DNA from: JACKBC01 sp041391125
GTDB taxonomy: Bacteria > Chloroflexota > Anaerolineae > Caldilineales > Caldilineaceae
Length of the DNA stretch: 64,000 nt
Assembly (NCBI GenBank): GCA_041391125.1
Contig: JAWKON010000037.1
Location: 1 to 64,000 of the forward strand
Direction of reading: 5' to 3'
Shown here: piece after piece, positions 25,391-35,488 of the stretch
How the letters are laid out: every line of letters starts with the position of its first letter
How positions within the stretch are numbered: the first letter of the stretch is position 1
Translations under genes and position numbers: made by a program
Notes under the pieces: generated by a model
The model's database searches: none
The model's input: only the letters and a program-made list of their open reading frames with translations
What the model was told of the DNA's origin: nothing

Positions 25391-26605
25391 GTGGCCACTG
25401 AACGGCAAAGTGCATTGAGCAAGCTCAAAGAAGAACGACGCAACAAACGACAGGACGCAGTGGAGACATCGAATTCAGACCAAGATTTTTGGAACGATCT
25501 CTATGGCCGGCTGCGCGATGGCAAGGTGGTGCCCATCATCGGCAACGCTTTGCGTAACAACCGCATTTTTGACATTAATGATGATGATGACCTGGGCCTG
25601 CCCAGTCCGGCGCCAAACAACGACGACGATGCACTAAACAAACTGGATCGCGTGGCGTCCGACCATCTTTCCGTCGATGAAGAACTGGCGGAAATGTGGG
25701 CCGAATCGATTGGCTATCCCTTGCCCGATCAGCCCCAATTGCCGCGGGTGGCGCAGTTTCATCGCGTCATCAGCGACGATATGCGCCAGGCCAAAAGCAA
25801 TTATCTGAAATTTCTCAAAGAGTGTCTGCTGGATGTGGCCGCCAAGGACGCAGCGGTAGTCGAAGTGGTGGAAGGATTGCGTTCCCAGATCATCGAAAAG
25901 AACTTTTCCGACATTGTGGCCGAACTGGACTATCCACACTTTAGCGTACAGCGGCCCGACCCTTTGCGCATTCTGGCCAAGTTGCGTCTGCCCATTTATG
26001 TGACCACCAGCTACTACGATTTTCTGGAACGGGCGCTGGAAAAAGAGGGCGTGCCCAAAGAGAAGATTCACACCAAATTCTGCCTTTGGAACATGGAAAG
26101 CGAAAGCGTGGCTCCCGAGCACTTGCCCGACCCCCAATATGTTCCCAGCCGCGACGAGCCGGTGGTCTATCACCTGCACGGCTACGAAAAATATCCGCGC
26201 TCGCTGGTGCTCAGCGAGGATGACCACCTGGACTATCTGCTGGCGCTGGCCCAGGACGCCAACGCCAACAAGCCGCTGATTCCACTCTATTTGCGCACGG
26301 CGTTGGAAGAGTCTTCGCTGCTCTTAATGGGCTATCGGCTGCAGGACTGGGATTTTCGCATTCTCTACCGCGGGCTGATCAACGTGCAGCATTCGCGCCT
26401 GCGCATGTTGGACCGCATGTACAGCATTGCTATTCAGCTTGATCCCAAATATCAGGACCGCATCCAGAACAAAGAGAAAGCGCGCCAATATCTGAACGAC
26501 TACTTTCGCAGCGCCAACTTTCGCGTCGAATGGAGCAGCATCGACCGCTTTATTGTGACCCTTTGGAACGAATACAACCAGCGCCGAAACCAGGGCCAGC
26601 CATGA
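25391..26605 (+). CDS. SIR2-like NAD-binding domain protein
   Basis: A 404-residue protein starting at GTG 25391 with GGGAGGAGG 7 bases upstream. Family marks are KVVPIIGNAL (nucleotide-binding loop, near residue 50), LRLPIYVTTSYYDFLERAL, PVVYHLHGYEKYPRSLVLSEDDHLDYLLAL and SLLLMGYRLQDWDFRILYRGL, the layout of SIR2_2 domains in anti-phage systems. Related SIR2 domains deplete NAD+ upon infection. It overlaps the STAND gene by 4 bases (ATGA), so both are made together. The middle region (60-180) is specific and not recognised. It is the probable effector of the operon. Confidence 0.9.
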   Translation: MATERQSALSKLKEERRNKRQDAVETSNSDQDFWNDLYGRLRDGKVVPIIGNALRNNRIFDINDDDDLGLPSPAPNNDDDALNKLDRVASDHLSVDEELAEMWAESIGYPLPDQPQLPRVAQFHRVISDDMRQAKSNYLKFLKECLLDVAAKDAAVVEVVEGLRSQIIEKNFSDIVAELDYPHFSVQRPDPLRILAKLRLPIYVTTSYYDFLERALEKEGVPKEKIHTKFCLWNMESESVAPEHLPDPQYVPSRDEPVVYHLHGYEKYPRSLVLSEDDHLDYLLALAQDANANKPLIPLYLRTALEESSLLLMGYRLQDWDFRILYRGLINVQHSRLRMLDRMYSIAIQLDPKYQDRIQNKEKARQYLNDYFRSANFRVEWSSIDRFIVTLWNEYNQRRNQGQP

Positions 26606-29600
26606 GCATGATCAACCCAGCCGATCTCCAGCCCGCCGACCATCCATCCGCAGACGTTCCGCCCGTCACCGGTAACCCATATGTCGGTCCGCAAACCTTT
26701 TCACTGGCCCAAAGTCATCTCTACTTTGGCCGCGAGCGCGAAGCGCGCGACCTGCTCTCGCTGGTCATTGCCAACCGCGTCGTCCTCTTCTTTGCCCAAT
26801 CGGGCGCCGGCAAAAGTTCGCTGATCAACACGCGGCTGATCCCCGGATTGGAGGCGCGCGGCTTTGAAGTGCTGCCCGTGGCCCGCGTCGGCGGTCTGGA
26901 GCCCGCATCCGGCATCGAACCGCGCAACATCTTTGCCCACACCGTCATGACCTATCTGGACGGTGATGAAAGGCTGCAAGCGACCTTTGCCCAACAGCGG
27001 CTGCCCGATCTGCTGCCGGCGCTGACGCCCGCAACGAACGCCCAAGGCCATACGCACTGGCGCTATGTGATCGATGAAGAAGCTGCTGAAGGGAGCGCCG
27101 GCGCGACGGATGACGCACCCGCCGCGCTGGAAAGTGCAGACACGGCGAGCGGCCAAGAATATGAGTTGCGCCCGCGCGTCCTGATCATCGACCAATTTGA
27201 AGAGATCCTGACCGCCCATCTCGATGCCTGGGAGCAGCGCGACGACTTTTTCCAACAGCTAGCCGACGCCCTGGAAGAGGATCCTTACCTCTGGCTGATG
27301 CTGGCCATGCGCGAGGATTACGTGGGCGGCTTGACGCCTTTTATCCATCTGCTGCCCGGCGATCTGCGCGTGCGCTACCACATGGCGCGCATGTCCATCG
27401 ACGCCGCCTTGGAGGCCATCCGCCAGCCAGCGCAACTGGGGGGCCGCACTTGTGATGAGGGCGTGGCCGAACAGCTTGTGGACAACCTGCGTCAGATCCG
27501 CGTGGCCGGGCGTGACGGCACGCAGCCCGGCCAATATCTGGAGCCGGTGCAGCTGCAAGTCGTCTGCTTTCAGCTGTGGGAAAACTTGCAGCGCGAACAG
27601 GCGGCCACCCCCGGCGTCGTCGCCCACCCCATTATCACGCAGGCCGATCTGCGCACCTCTGGCGACGTAGACAGCGCGCTCACCGACTTTTATGAGCAGG
27701 CTATCAAGTCTGTGCTGGGCGACTCGCAGATAACCGCCACCGAGCGCCAGTTGCGTCATTGGTTCTCTAATCATCTGATAACGAGCGCCCTGACGCGCAG
27801 CACCGCCTATCGTAATGAAGAGACTGGACAGACAGCCGGGCTGCCCAACTCGGTGGTGGACGCCTTGGCCGCCCGCTTTTTGTTGCGCACCGAGCTGCGC
27901 GCCGGCGGCGCCTGGACCGAGCTGATCCACGACCGCTTTGTGCTCCCCATTCGGCGCGCCAATAATCGCTGGTTTTCCCAGCACCCCAACCCGGTGGCGC
28001 TGGCCCGCCAGCAGTGGCTGCAGGCCGGGGCCGCCGACGACCAACTGCCCGACGGCTTTGCCCTGCGCGAACTAGAAAATTTTGCCCAGCGCAATACCGC
28101 CGACATCACCGACGATGAACGCACCTTTCTGACCCAATGTCGCAACCAGGCCAAAGCGCGTCAGCAGACGGCGGCGGCGGAACAGAAGCGCCGTCGCCGC
28201 AGTCAAATGTGGACGGCAGCCGTTATGGCATTGCTAACGGCCCTCACCGGCTTTGCACTCTACCAATCCAATGAGGCCGCCAAAGCCAAGAATACCGCCG
28301 AATCTCTTCAGGCTGAGGCCGTTGCCCAAGCTGAAGCTGCCCAGGCTGCTCGGGTCACCGCCCAATCCGAATCTACCCGCGCCATTGCCAATGAACGAGT
28401 CGCCGCCACAGAGGCCGCCCGCGCCGAAAGCCAAGCCCAAATTGCCGCCACGGCCGAAGCCGCCTCCATGATAGAGGCCAAACGCGCTGATGCTGAAAAG
28501 AACCGCGCGGTAGGCTTGTTAATTCGACTGAATCAACAGACCCTCAACACAAATAAAGACTATGGCGATAGCTCGCTTATTCTCGCACGCGATCGCGTAC
28601 TCATTGCGCCAGGTGTCGATGCCGATCAGGATCTGCGCTCCGCTGTAGCCAATGCACGCTGGCGGCGCACCATTCCACCAGCCGATAGTCGCCATCAGGG
28701 CTCCGTCTATGCTGTAGCCTATAGCCCTGATGGCCAAACTATTGCTTCTGGCGGCGCTGATGGCACAATTCGCCTGTGGACCGCCACTCAATTAGAACCC
28801 CGGCAGATCCTCTTGGCCATTGGGGAAGCGTGTTGTCCGTGGCGTTCAATCCCGATGGGACGCAACTCGTCTCCGCCGGTGATGACGGCGCCGTGCGCCT
28901 CTGGGATGTGGAAAGCGGCCAGCCCATGCCCCAGTTCCCCGGCCATGTGGGAAATGTTTTGTCGGTGGCCTTCAGTCCCGATGGGGCGCAGCTCGCCTTC
29001 GCTGGATATGATGGCACAGTGCGCCTCTGGGATGTGATCAACGGAAAGGAAATGTCCTCAATCACCGGCCATACTGATTGGGTTGGGTCGGTGGCCTTCA
29101 GTCCCGATGGAACGCAGCTTGCCTCCGCCGGTGCTGACCACACCGTACGCATCTGGGATGTGGCCAGCGGCCAGGAAATAACCCAACTCACTAGCCATGA
29201 ACGAAGCGTATATTCCGTGGTCTTCAGCCCCGATGGGACTCAGCTCGCCTCCGCTGGGGCTGACGGCGCCGTGCGCCTCTGGAATGTAGCCAGTGGCCAG
29301 GAAGTGTCCCAGTTCCTTGGCCATGTGGGAAGCGTTTGGTCGGTGGCCTTCAGTCCCGATGGGACGCGGCTCGCCTCCGCCGGGGATGACCGCACCGTGC
29401 GCCTCTGGGATGTGACCAGCAAACAGGAAGTGTCCCAGTTCCTCGGCCACACCAATCGAGTTAGGTCGGTGGCCTTTAGTCCCGATGGAGCGCAGCTCAC
29501 CTCCGCCGGAGATGACGGCGCCGTGCGCCTCTGGAATGTAGCAAGCGAAAAGGAAGTGTCTCAGCTCCTCGGCCATGCGGGAAGCGTTTGGTCGGTGACC

Positions 29601-32191
29601 TTCAGTCCCGATGGGACACAGATCGCCTCCGCTGAGGATGACGGCGCCGTGCGCATCTGGGATGCGGCTAGCGGCCAACTGGTTTCCAATTCATTGGCCA
29701 TGTGGGAAGCGTTTGGTCGGTGGCCTTCAGTCCCGATGGGGCGTACCTCGCCTCCGCCGGGGATGACCACACAGTGCGCCTCTGGGAGGTGGCTAGCGAA
29801 AAGGAAGTACCCCGGTTCGTCGGCCTTATGGGAAGCGTTTGGTCGGTGGCTTTCAGCCCCGACGGGACGCAGCTCGCCTCTGCCGGAGCTGACCGCATCG
29901 TACGCCTCTGGGATGTAGCCAGCGGCCAGGAAGTGTCCCAGCTCATCGGCCATACCGATGGGGTTAGGTCGGTGGCATTCAGCCCCGATGGAACGCAGCT
30001 CGCCTCCGCCGGCGATGACGGCGCTGTGCTCCTCTGGGACCTGGCCAGCGACCAGCCACTGTCCCAGCTCGTCGGCCATACTGCTGGAGTTTGGGATACG
30101 GCCAGTAAACGGAAGTGTCCCAGCTTATCGGCCATACCAATGGGTTTGGTCGGTAGCTTCAGCCGATGGGCGCAACTCGCCACCGGGCTGACAGCACTGT
30201 GCGCATCTGGGATGTAGTCAGCAAAGAAGTGTCCCAGCTGTCGCCATGCCAATGGGTTTGTCGGTGGCCTTCAGTCCTGATGGGACGCAGCTCGCCTCCG
30301 CCGGAGCTGACAGCACCCTGGCATGGATGGACCAGCAGAAGTCCCAACTCGTCGGCCATACCGACTGGGTTTGGCGTAGCTTTCAGCCCCGATGGAACGC
30401 AATTGCCTCCACAGCGATGACAGCGCTGTGCGCCTTTGGGATACGGCCAGTAAACAGGAAGTGTCCCAGCTTATCGGCCATACCAATGGGGTTTGGTCGG
30501 TAGTCTTCAGCCCCGATGGGACGCAACTCGCCACCGCCGGGGCTGACAGCACTGTGCGCATCTGGGATGTAGTCAGCAAAAAGGAAGTGTCCCAGCTCGT
30601 CGGCCATGCCAATGGGGTTTTGTCGGTGGCCTTCAGTCCCGATGGGACGCAGCTCGCCTCCGCCGGAGCTGACAGCACCCTGCGCCTATGGGATGTGACC
30701 AGCGAACAGAAAGTATCCCAACTCGTCGGCCATACCGACTGGGTTTGGTGCGTAGCTTTCAGCCCCGATGGAACGCAACTTGCCTCCACTAGCGATGACC
30801 GCACCGTGCGCCTCTGGGACGTGGCCAGCGGCCAGCCAGTGGCCCAGTTCGCTGGCCATACCGATGGGGTTTTGTCGGTGGCCTTCAGTCCCGATGGGGC
30901 GCAGCTTGCCTCCGCTGGCGATGACGGCGCCGTGCGCATCTGGGATGTGGCCGATGCAAAGGAAGTGTCCCAATTCACTGGCCATGAAGAAAGCATATGG
31001 TCGGTTGCCTTTAGTCCCGATGGGGCGCAGCTTGCCTCTGCCGGGGATGACGGCACTGTACGCCTTTGGGATGTGGCTAGTGGCCAGGAAGTGGCCAAGC
31101 TCGTCGGCCATACCGATGGGGTTTTGTCGGTAGCCTTCAGTCCCGATGGGGCGCAGCTCGCCTCCGCTGGGGATGACGGCGCCATACGCCTTTGGGACAG
31201 TCCCCAAAGAGTGCTTCTGCGCACCATCGCGCGCATTTCACGACCGGCGCCGATTTTGATGGCCAGCGAGCGGCAGCAGTTTGGTATTGGGGACGAAGTG
31301 ACTTTGCCTGGTCAAGCGGAACTTCAACCGTTGATGAATCAGGCTAAGGCATGGGAACTGATTGACCAAGGCCGCAGCCTAGCGCGCACCGGCGACATAG
31401 CCCGGGGGGTAACCTACTTTGCCGAAGCATTAGAGCTTGATCCTACACTGCATTTAGAGCCGCAAGAGCTGGCACAACGCATATTGCGCAACAGCCTGCA
31501 GACCTTGCTCTATGCTGGCTATGATCTAGCGCGCCAGGGAAGCCTTGAGGCAGGACAGGCCAAATTCGAGGAAGCAGCTTCGCTTGATACAACACTCAAC
31601 CTGGACGAATTGATGGCCAAAGCAAAAGAACTTGCTGCCGCTGCCCTGCTCAGCGACAACCGCATTTCCGTTGCAACTGCGCTAGAAGCCTCAGAAAATG
31701 TAACCGTAACAGTCACTATATGGCAGCTCGCCCTAGATTCTTTGGAAGAAAGAAACAACCCAGCCGAAGCCTTGCGACTTTGTCAACTGAGTAGGTATGC
31801 ACCGGATGCAGCGACGCCTGAAGCCGCCTGTGATTATATTGATATTTGGACACCCACCATTGCACCGAACAGCACCGTCACCAGCTCAGTAGAGAGTGAA
31901 ATAGGCGATCTGTGGCAAACTGAAATTAGCGAGCCCAGCCAGATAACTATTACGTTGTCGGCAGACAACAGCAACCTAGATACATATCTCATCTTATACG
32001 ATCCACAGTTCAAAATTGTGGATCAAAATGACGATATCGAACGTGGTGTAGTCCAAGACTCAGAACTCAATGATGTGGAATTAGACGAACCCGGTACTTA
32101 CTGGATCGAAGCGCGCCGCTGCTGCCCCGATGATGACCAGCGCAGCGTGGGCGCCTATCGGTTGACGGCCACGGTGCGGCGGGAGGAGTAG
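26602..32191 (+). CDS. STAND NTPase with transmembrane segment, WD40 array, TPR and PPC-like C-terminus (frameshifted)
   Basis: A giant protein of about 1,850 residues. The nSTAND1-type NTPase has Walker A in FFAQSGAGKSSL (65-75) and Walker B in RVLIIDQFEEIL (192-203). A basic stretch and one membrane helix follow near residue 535, then an Ala/Glu-rich coiled coil, and from about residue 695 some 19 WD40 repeats. TPR-like helices (EALELDPTLHLEPQELAQ) and a beta domain (ITITLSADNSNLDTYLILYDPQ to YWIEARR) resembling pre-peptidase C-terminal domains complete it. The frame breaks near 28815 and 29690 (each explained by one missing C) and repeatedly in 30090-30400; from 30392 it is intact to 32191. 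The role is probably sensor and switch for the SIR2 partner. Confidence 0.85.
28686..31200 (+). repeat. WD40 repeat array, about 19 near-identical 126-bp units
   Basis: Units read GSVWSVAFSPDGTQLASAGDDGAVRLWDVASGQEVSQLVGH with small changes. Nucleotide identity between units is very high: GTGGCCTTCAGTCCCGATGG recurs nearly word for word. Differences concentrate at the variable positions, between GH and SVAF and around SAG-x-D-x-T/A-V. Confidence 0.92.
30090..30434 (+). repeat. Deletion-riddled copy of the following three WD40 units
   Basis: The stretch aligns base for base with 30435 to about 30810, but lacks some 15 single or double bases spread along it and has few substitutions. It carries no open frame of its own. 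Confidence 0.8.
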
Positions 32192-32285
32192 GGTCAATTG
32201 TATATCTTACGACCGGCCCGCAATTGAAGTAGCCGTCCGTTTCGCCAAGACATTGATAAAACGCGTATTTGCATCACAAAATGCA

Positions 32286-32316
32286 ACCTCCCCTGGGTGT
32301 TGCAGCCAGGGGAGGT
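32286..32316. terminator. Bidirectional terminator
   Basis: ACCTCCCCTGG (32286-32296) and CCAGGGGAGGT (32306-32316) form a perfect 11-bp stem with a 9-base loop, between the convergent STAND gene and the flavin oxidoreductase gene. Confidence 0.8.
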
Positions 32317-32331
32317 GTAGTGTATGTACAT

Positions 32332-33843
32332 CTACCCACAACAACTGCCCGCATCCACCCCACTCAACACCGCCACCGCCGCCTTCTCCTCCGCCGTACA
32401 GCACGCATCCGCCGCCACCGACGCGTCTGCGGTGCAGCAGGCATCCACGCCGCAGCAGCTTGCCGCAGGGGCCAACGTCAGTTCGTTGGTCAAATCGAGC
32501 GCGGTCAACTCGAACGCGACCGGCGCCGATTGGACCGCGGCTGGCGCGCCGCAGCACGCACTCTGCGCACCCAGCCCGTTGGCATCCACCGCCGCCGGCA
32601 CGCCGCAGACGCCCGTCTCGGGCAGCTCCAGTTGCACATCGGCCGCCGCCGCCCAATCGCCCACCAGCGCGGCGGCCACCGAGCGCACCTGCTCATAACC
32701 GGTGGCCAGCAGGAAAGTGGGGGCGCGGCCGTAGCTCTTCATGCCCACCATGTAAAAGCCGCGTTCAGGGTGGCGCAGTTCGCGCTCGCCGTGGGGCGGC
32801 ACGCTGCCGCACGAGTGGATGTTGGGGTCGATCAGCGGCGCAATGGCGCTGGGCGCTTCCACGCCAGGATGCAGCCCCAGCCGCAGCTCGCGCAGGAACG
32901 ACAGATCCGGCCGCGCGCCGGTGGCGCCAATGACGCGGTCCACGGTGATAACTCGTTCGCCCTGCGACGTGTCGCCGATCAGCCGCACTTGCGCGCCGGC
33001 GGGCTCCAGCCGCGTGGTGAAGAAGGGGGTCACCACCTCAATGGCGTTGGCGTCCACCAGCTCTTTGATGCGCACGCCCAGCAGACCGCGCCCCGGCAAT
33101 TGATCATCGCCCAGCCCGCCATAGGTATCGGCCACGTTGCCCTTGCGCAGAATCCAGGTAATGTGCGTCTGTGGATGCTCGGCGCGCAGGTCTGCCAGCT
33201 CCAAGATGGCGTTAATAGCCGAGTGGCCTCCGCCCACCACCGCCACCCGCTTGTCGGCGTAATCCGAGCGCACATGCCCCAACACGTCGGGAATGCCGTA
33301 ATCTACTTTGGCGGCCAGAGCGCGTTCACCGGGCGCAAAGAGCCCATCCGCCCCAATGGGATTGGGCATGCTCCTCGTGCCGCTGGCGTCGATGACGGCG
33401 CGGGCCAGGAAACGCTCTTCATCCTCGCCCATCTGCACCTGCACCACAAAGGGGGCGCCATCACGACCGGCATCCTTCATCTTGTCAATGCGCCGTCTGC
33501 TTACAGCGGTCACACGGGCGTTCAGGTGGATCTGGCTGCGCAACTCGGGCGTCTGCGCTAAGGGTTGTAGATACCCATCGACCAGCTCCTGGCCAGTCGG
33601 CAGTTTATCCAGATCGGGCGCTTGCCAGCCGTTGCGCTCTAGCAGTGTCACCGACGCCTTATCCAAACACCAGCGCCACGGCGAAAAGAGCTGCACATGC
33701 CCCCAGGTGCGAATATTGGCCCCCACCTCGGCCCCCGCCTCAAACACAATCGGCGTCTCGCCACGCGCCACCAAATGCGCCGCCGCCGCCAATCCAATCG
33801 GTCCCGCCCCAATAATCGCCACGGGCAGTGTGTGTGTGTCCAT
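32332..33843 (-). CDS. FAD-dependent oxidoreductase (ArsO-like flavin monooxygenase) with Cys-Cys-rich tail
   Basis: A 503-residue flavoprotein starting at ATG 33843 with GGAG upstream. It has an FAD-binding Rossmann fold at the N-terminus (VAIIGAGPIGLAAAAHLVARG), a HVQLFSPWRW segment, and an NAD(P)H fold (RVAVVGGGHSAINAILELADL). RVIGATGARPDLSF and GFYMVGMKSYGRAPTFLLATGYEQVRSVAAAL follow near residue 400, as in ArsO and thioredoxin-reductase-like monooxygenases. The last 85 residues are Ala-rich with repeated Cys pairs (ACCGAP, SCCGVDACCTAD, DACCTAEE, SCCG), an apparent thiol-metal(loid)-binding tail. It lies downstream of an arsR gene on the same strand. Oxidation or trapping of an arsenical or other soft metal compound is the best guess. 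Confidence 0.85.
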   Translation of the reverse strand: MDTHTLPVAIIGAGPIGLAAAAHLVARGETPIVFEAGAEVGANIRTWGHVQLFSPWRWCLDKASVTLLERNGWQAPDLDKLPTGQELVDGYLQPLAQTPELRSQIHLNARVTAVSRRRIDKMKDAGRDGAPFVVQVQMGEDEERFLARAVIDASGTRSMPNPIGADGLFAPGERALAAKVDYGIPDVLGHVRSDYADKRVAVVGGGHSAINAILELADLRAEHPQTHITWILRKGNVADTYGGLGDDQLPGRGLLGVRIKELVDANAIEVVTPFFTTRLEPAGAQVRLIGDTSQGERVITVDRVIGATGARPDLSFLRELRLGLHPGVEAPSAIAPLIDPNIHSCGSVPPHGERELRHPERGFYMVGMKSYGRAPTFLLATGYEQVRSVAAALVGDWAAAADVQLELPETGVCGVPAAVDANGLGAQSACCGAPAAVQSAPVAFELTALDLTNELTLAPAASCCGVDACCTADASVAADACCTAEEKAAVAVLSGVDAGSCCG

Positions 33844-33904
33844 TGTTTGCTCCTTTATTTTATATTGATGCATATCGATTCTTTGTTGTAAAAAAGGGGA
33901 GTAG

Positions 33905-34066
33905 AGGAGTGGGTTGTCGCGCACCCGCTCCTCTACTCCCTACTCCTACTCCCTACTCCTACCCCTACCCCTACTCCTACCCCTACCCCTACTCCCTACC
34001 CCTACTCCCTACCCCCTACCGCTCCTCTACTCCCTACTCCCTACTCCCTACTCCCTACTCCAATCT
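33905..34066. repeat. Short tandem repeat of CTACTCC / CTACCCC units
   Basis: A nearly pure run of the heptamer CTACTCC and the hexamer CTACCC, about 160 bp. It lies between the arsR and flavin oxidoreductase genes and supplies the last codons and stop of the arsR gene. The same heptamer recurs at 47.2, 55.2 and 56.5 kb. Confidence 0.92.
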
Positions 34067-34370
34067 CCCCCGCCGCCACCACCGCAAAATCCGGCGCAAA
34101 GTTGCGCATGAGCGTGCCGCAGCAGACCGTGAATTGCGCCTGGTTGAGCGTGTAAAAGCGCTGGCGGCCTTCTTGGCGCACGGTGGCCAGACCGGCTTCG
34201 GCCAGCAGCTTCAAGTGATGGCTCACGGTGGGCTGATTGACGCGCCCGTGCAGCGCGTCCACCACATCGTTGACGCTCATCCACTCACAGCAGAGCAGCT
34301 TCATGATCTCCTGCCGCGTTTCGTCGGCAATGGCTTTGGCAAAGGTAATGACGTTCGGGTCAATTGACAT
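34041..34370 (-). CDS. ArsR-family metalloid-responsive repressor
   Basis: A 109-residue winged-helix regulator: FAKAIADETRQEIMKLLCCEWMSVNDVVDALHGRVNQPTVSHHLKLLAEAGLATVRQEGRQRFYTL. A Cys-Cys pair in KLLCCEW sits where ArsR proteins carry their arsenite-binding cysteines (ELCVC), and a second pair, VCCGT, follows. The recognition helix is QPTVSHHLKLL. The last residues (GEIGVGSRE) and stop are encoded by the heptamer repeat, so the natural C-terminus may have been replaced. An inverted repeat of the ArsR type lies just upstream. Confidence 0.92.
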   Translation of the reverse strand: MSIDPNVITFAKAIADETRQEIMKLLCCEWMSVNDVVDALHGRVNQPTVSHHLKLLAEAGLATVRQEGRQRFYTLNQAQFTVCCGTLMRNFAPDFAVVAAGEIGVGSRE

Positions 34371-34380
34371 AGTTTATATT

Positions 34381-34400
34381 ATATCGATTTTTGTCGATAT
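34381..34400 (-). promoter_or_regulatory. Likely ArsR operator
   Basis: ATATCGA-TTTTTG-TCGATAT, 7-bp perfect arms, 11 bases upstream of the arsR start. The half-site ATATCGAT recurs at 33873-33880, upstream of the flavin oxidoreductase start, so both may be controlled. Confidence 0.7.
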
Positions 34401-34436
34401 GTCAAGTGTAAAAATTTCCATCAGCACTTTTCAGGG

Positions 34437-34570
34437 CAAAGCGAATAGAACACTGATTGGACAGATAGGACAGATAGGACAGATAGGACAGATTTTTACT
34501 GATTTTGATAGGCGAAAATCCGCGTGAATCCATCCAATCCGTAAAATCTGTGTTCCATTCTGCTCAATCT
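34437..34570. repeat. Imperfect inverted repeat with a 10-base tandem repeat inside
   Basis: Four copies of GACAGATAGG-like decamers (about 34458-34495) lie inside a loose palindrome whose arms read AGAACACTGATTGGA and TCCAATCCG...CTGTGTTC. No gene is visible. Confidence 0.65.
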
Positions 34571-34622
34571 GAAATTTCGGAACCCTATTGCCAAATCAAA
34601 AATTTCGTGATATATTTGCCCA

Positions 34623-35108
34623 ATGTCGATCTTTTGGGCGAGCAGGCTGTTTTTCGGTTTACGGTGGCGGCGCAATCCACGTGCGTTGCCGCTTTGGGAG
34701 CGCTCGCTGCTGGCCTTCTATATCGGCCTGCTCGGTCTGGTGATGCCCTTTATTTGCTGGGGCGCATACGCCGAACCGGGGCATCCTCATGCACGACCTC
34801 ACTTTGTCTTTATGGACCCCGTGATGGACATGCCGTCGATCCCAATGACGCTCGACCATGCAGCTTCACCTTCCACACACATGTCCATGCCGATGGACCC
34901 CGCGCCCGCTACGCAACCCGCCAATTCGGCCCCCGTGGGGCGCTCGACGCCGCAACTGCTCCTCTTTGCGCTAATGGTGCTGCTAGTCGGCGCCTTGTGG
35001 CAAATCGTGCGGATCGACAAGCAATACCTAATCCACATTGGTACCGCCCTCTTTGCCAAACCACCCCGGCTCAATGTGCCGACGCCACCCCCGCGCTTCG
35101 CATTTTAG
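34623..35108 (+). CDS. His/Met-rich predicted membrane protein, copper cluster
   Basis: A 161-residue protein with two membrane segments (about 28-48 and 111-128). Between them is a loop rich in Met and His: HPHARPHFVFMDPVMDMPSIPM and THMSMPMDP, the kind of cluster that binds Cu(I). No Shine-Dalgarno is evident. It is followed by a run of copper-type genes, which supports a metal role. A longer plus-strand frame over the same DNA (34505-35272) has no such features and is rejected. No family recognised. Confidence 0.6.
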   Translation: MSIFWASRLFFGLRWRRNPRALPLWERSLLAFYIGLLGLVMPFICWGAYAEPGHPHARPHFVFMDPVMDMPSIPMTLDHAASPSTHMSMPMDPAPATQPANSAPVGRSTPQLLLFALMVLLVGALWQIVRIDKQYLIHIGTALFAKPPRLNVPTPPPRFAF

Positions 35109-35488
35109 CCAGCAACCCAATCAATTTGAATAACAATTTGGCAAAATTGCTTGTGACAGAGCCTATGGTCGCGCTGTGTGTAAACGCGGTTCGTAGCTTG
35201 TCGGAGAGAATGATCAAAGCAAGTTTTGTACGCGGATGCACGCTGATTTTTGCAGATTTAGGCGTCAATTAGCCAAAAATCCGCGTACAAAATCCTGCTC
35301 TCTGACATGCTGCTAGTACGCAATGGCGTAAATCGACCGCTAGATGGCGAGACCGCCAGAAGTCCGACTTCTCAGAGAAGTCGGACTTCTTAAGCGTGGG
35401 TTTACTTGCGCCGTCGTGTACTAGTGGCTTTGCGCGAGTTTTGATCTAAACTATCCTCCCTTTGCGGGAGTTAAAAGGAACAGCAAGC
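35109..35488. other. Intergenic stretch with two palindromes
   Basis: TTTTGTACGCGGAT (35224-35237) is inverted at 35279-35292. AGAAGTCCGACTTCTC (35358-35373) meets its complement at 35375-35390 in a near-perfect palindrome. AAGGAA for the next gene lies at 35475-35480. No gene is seen. Confidence 0.7.

Noticed and set aside
29058..31236. Minus-strand frames rich in repeated Ser/Pro/Thr segments
   Set aside because: Antisense of the WD40 repeats; the apparent repeat protein only mirrors the 126-bp unit.
32269..33561. Plus-strand frame of 430 codons
   Set aside because: Antisense to the flavin oxidoreductase; it starts across the terminator hairpin.
34505..35272. Plus-strand frame of 255 codons
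   Set aside because: Out of frame with the membrane protein at 34623-35108, begins and ends in palindromic repeats and lacks any membrane or domain pattern.
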